Assembly: GCA_018814305.1 (NCBI GenBank)
Contig: JAHJAA010000061.1
Location: 1 to 64,000 of the forward strand
Reading direction: 5' to 3'
From: Pseudomonadota bacterium
Lineage (GTDB): Bacteria > Desulfobacterota > Desulfobulbia > Desulfobulbales > JAGXFP01
DNA: 64,000 bases
The position numbers and the translations under genes are program-made. The notes under the pieces were generated by a model. The model was not told the origin of the DNA. It ran no database searches and was given only the letters and a program-made list of their open reading frames with translations. Positions within the stretch are counted from its first letter, which is position 1; every line of letters starts with the position of its first letter. Shown here piece after piece: positions 62,719 through 64,000 of this stretch.

Positions 62719-64000
62719 ATGGACAAGGATATTGTTGCACATAAACTCGAGATCAGAAATTTGACGATTTCCGACTATGATGATATTGAGGCCATTATGC
62801 AACAGGCCTATTCAGGAATGGGCGGCGCCTGGAGTAAAGAGGAAATATCGAGGCTCCTGACCCTTTTTCCTGCGGGACAGATTTGTATTGAGGATAATGG
62901 TCGGGTCGTTTGTGCGGCATTGACCCTGATCGTTGATTACTCAAAAATCGAGGATAACCACTCGTACGAAGATATTGTTGATGACGGGAAGTTCAGCAAA
63001 AATGATTCTGATGGTGATTATCTGTACGGCATTGATGTTTTTGTCGACAAAGACTACCGCGGGATGCGACTGGGCCGGAGAATCTACGACGCCCGCAAGG
63101 AATTATGCGAAAATTTAAATTTGAAAGGGATAATTGTTGGTGGTCGGATTCCAGGATACGCCAAGTACTCCCATGAACTGTCTCCCGACCAGTACATCGA
63201 AAAAGTCAAAAACAGAGAGATTGTTGATCAGGTCTTAACCTTTCAACTTTCCAATGATTTTCACCCCAAAAGAGCGATTAGAAACTACATCCCCGAGGAC
63301 AGTCGTTCAAAAAGCTATGCCGTTTTACTGGAATGGAACAATATATTTTATGAAAGTAAGAAAAAGATTATCTGGGGAAGAAAGTCCAATGCCCGAATAG
63401 CGACGGTCCAGTGGCAGATGCGTTCTTTTAAGGGCATTGATGACCTTCTGCAACAGATAGAATTCTTTGTCGATGCCGTTTCCGGATACCAAGCAGATCT
63501 TCTTCTGTTTCCAGAGATGTTTAATGCCCCTCTGCTGGCCAATTATGACCAAAAAAAGCCCGCTGTGGCCATGCGTTTACTGGCTGACGAAACCGAAGTC
63601 CTGCGCGAATCGATGTTACAAATGGCCATGAAATACAACATCAACATTGTCACCGGAAGCCTGCCGGTATACCAGGAAGAAAAGCTGTTCAACGTATCGT
63701 TCCTTTGCCGGCGGGACGGCACCTGGGATTCCCAGTACAAACTTCATATTACTCCGGACGAATCGGAATGGTGGGGATTTCAGGGAGGAGATGATCTGAA
63801 GGTATTCGACACGGATATTGGTAAGATCGGGATTCTTGTCTGTTTCGATGTGGAATTCCCGGAACTTTCCAGGATTCTTGCCGATAAAGGCATGAAAATA
63901 TTAGTTGTCCCCTACTGGACCGATACCAAAAACGCCTATCTGAGAGTCAGGCGCTGCGCCCAGGCCAGGGCCATTGAGAACGAATGTTATGTCGTGATCA
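62719..64000 (+). CDS. GNAT acetyltransferase-nitrilase fusion (partial at window end)
   Basis: At least 427 codons, open at the window end. Residues ~10-190 form a GNAT domain (LTISDYDDIEAIMQQAY, acetyl-CoA loop VDKDYRGMRLGRRI, ~112-124). From ~225 a carbon-nitrogen hydrolase follows. Its triad is visible: Glu in LLLFPEMFNAP, Lys in YKLHITPDE and Cys in ILVCFDVEFPEL. The fusion is known in databases as a bifunctional GNAT/nitrilase type. The AGGAGGTG site and ATG at 62719 are good. The substrate is not predictable. Confidence 0.9.
   Translation, partial: MDKDIVAHKLEIRNLTISDYDDIEAIMQQAYSGMGGAWSKEEISRLLTLFPAGQICIEDNGRVVCAALTLIVDYSKIEDNHSYEDIVDDGKFSKNDSDGDYLYGIDVFVDKDYRGMRLGRRIYDARKELCENLNLKGIIVGGRIPGYAKYSHELSPDQYIEKVKNREIVDQVLTFQLSNDFHPKRAIRNYIPEDSRSKSYAVLLEWNNIFYESKKKIIWGRKSNARIATVQWQMRSFKGIDDLLQQIEFFVDAVSGYQADLLLFPEMFNAPLLANYDQKKPAVAMRLLADETEVLRESMLQMAMKYNINIVTGSLPVYQEEKLFNVSFLCRRDGTWDSQYKLHITPDESEWWGFQGGDDLKVFDTDIGKIGILVCFDVEFPELSRILADKGMKILVVPYWTDTKNAYLRVRRCAQARAIENECYVVI

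Overview
The window reads as a chromosomal segment from a Gram-negative, probably anaerobic bacterium of the Desulfobacterota (former deltaproteobacteria), possibly the Desulfobulbales. This is inferred from content rather than from a marker gene. The clues are an AcsE-like methyltetrahydrofolate methyltransferase, a class II DAHP synthase, sigma-54 promoters, a UGA/selenocysteine redoxin, a DUF1847 protein, many PAS histidine kinases, RND efflux and several lipoproteins. The first ~370 bases are very AT-rich and carry DnaA-box-like sites next to dnaN, so the window probably begins at or near the replication origin. Base composition rises quickly from AT-rich dnaN to GC-rich genes.

Layout. 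0.4-7.7 kb: dnaN, gyrB, gyrA and gpsA, with no recF between dnaN and gyrB. 7.7-8.4 kb: two small paralogous membrane proteins behind a near-consensus sigma-54 promoter. 8.4-12.3 kb (minus): lemA, two TPM-domain genes and a lipoprotein hydrolase, then a Spy/CpxP-like gene. 12.6-18.9 kb: a sigma-54 activator with a phosphatase-like N-terminus, a histidine kinase/response regulator pair and a second kinase. 19-24.5 kb (minus): DAHP synthase, an HsdR_N-like protein, the AcsE-like enzyme, a glycosyltransferase and pyruvate kinase. Two similar inverted-repeat elements bracket the last three. 24.8-28 kb: a natural endonuclease III-exonuclease III fusion translationally coupled to a phage-T7-gp4-like zinc-finger/TOPRIM/RecA protein. 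28.1-34.5 kb: a TetR-controlled tripartite RND efflux operon.

34.6-41.3 kb holds single genes: a GNAT, a PilZ-like protein, a Kef-type antiporter with tandem USP domains, a DNPH1-like hydrolase, an SDR and a DUF1847 protein. 41.3-47.7 kb is a metal/redox accessory region showing decay. It contains a frameshifted lipoprotein at a G7 run, a ZraP-like protein with a sigma-54 promoter, a MerR regulator, a YHS protein, a deleted CopA remnant, a TlpA-like thioredoxin, a histidine kinase, a selenocysteine peroxiredoxin-like gene (itself frameshifted), a SHOCT protein and a fumarylacetoacetase-family remnant.

47.7-52 kb (minus) is a likely operon: AMP nucleosidase, small membrane protein, TIGR01777 epimerase and U32 peptidase-family protein. 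52.2-53.5 kb has an SrkA-like kinase and a small protein. 53.8-59.7 kb (minus) has the GTPase/DUF3482 and DUF2868 membrane pair and an AT-richer hybrid kinase with an NMT1-like sensor. Two direct copies of a tRNA T-arm-like motif bracket this segment. 60.4-64 kb: an OmpA-type lipoprotein with a clear sigma-70 promoter and a GNAT-nitrilase fusion that runs off the window.

The strongest leads are the selenocysteine redoxin with its SECIS-like hairpin, the Nth-XthA fusion coupled to a primase/helicase-like protein, the sigma-54-driven twin small membrane proteins, and the sigma-54 activator with a degenerate low-molecular-weight-phosphatase domain.
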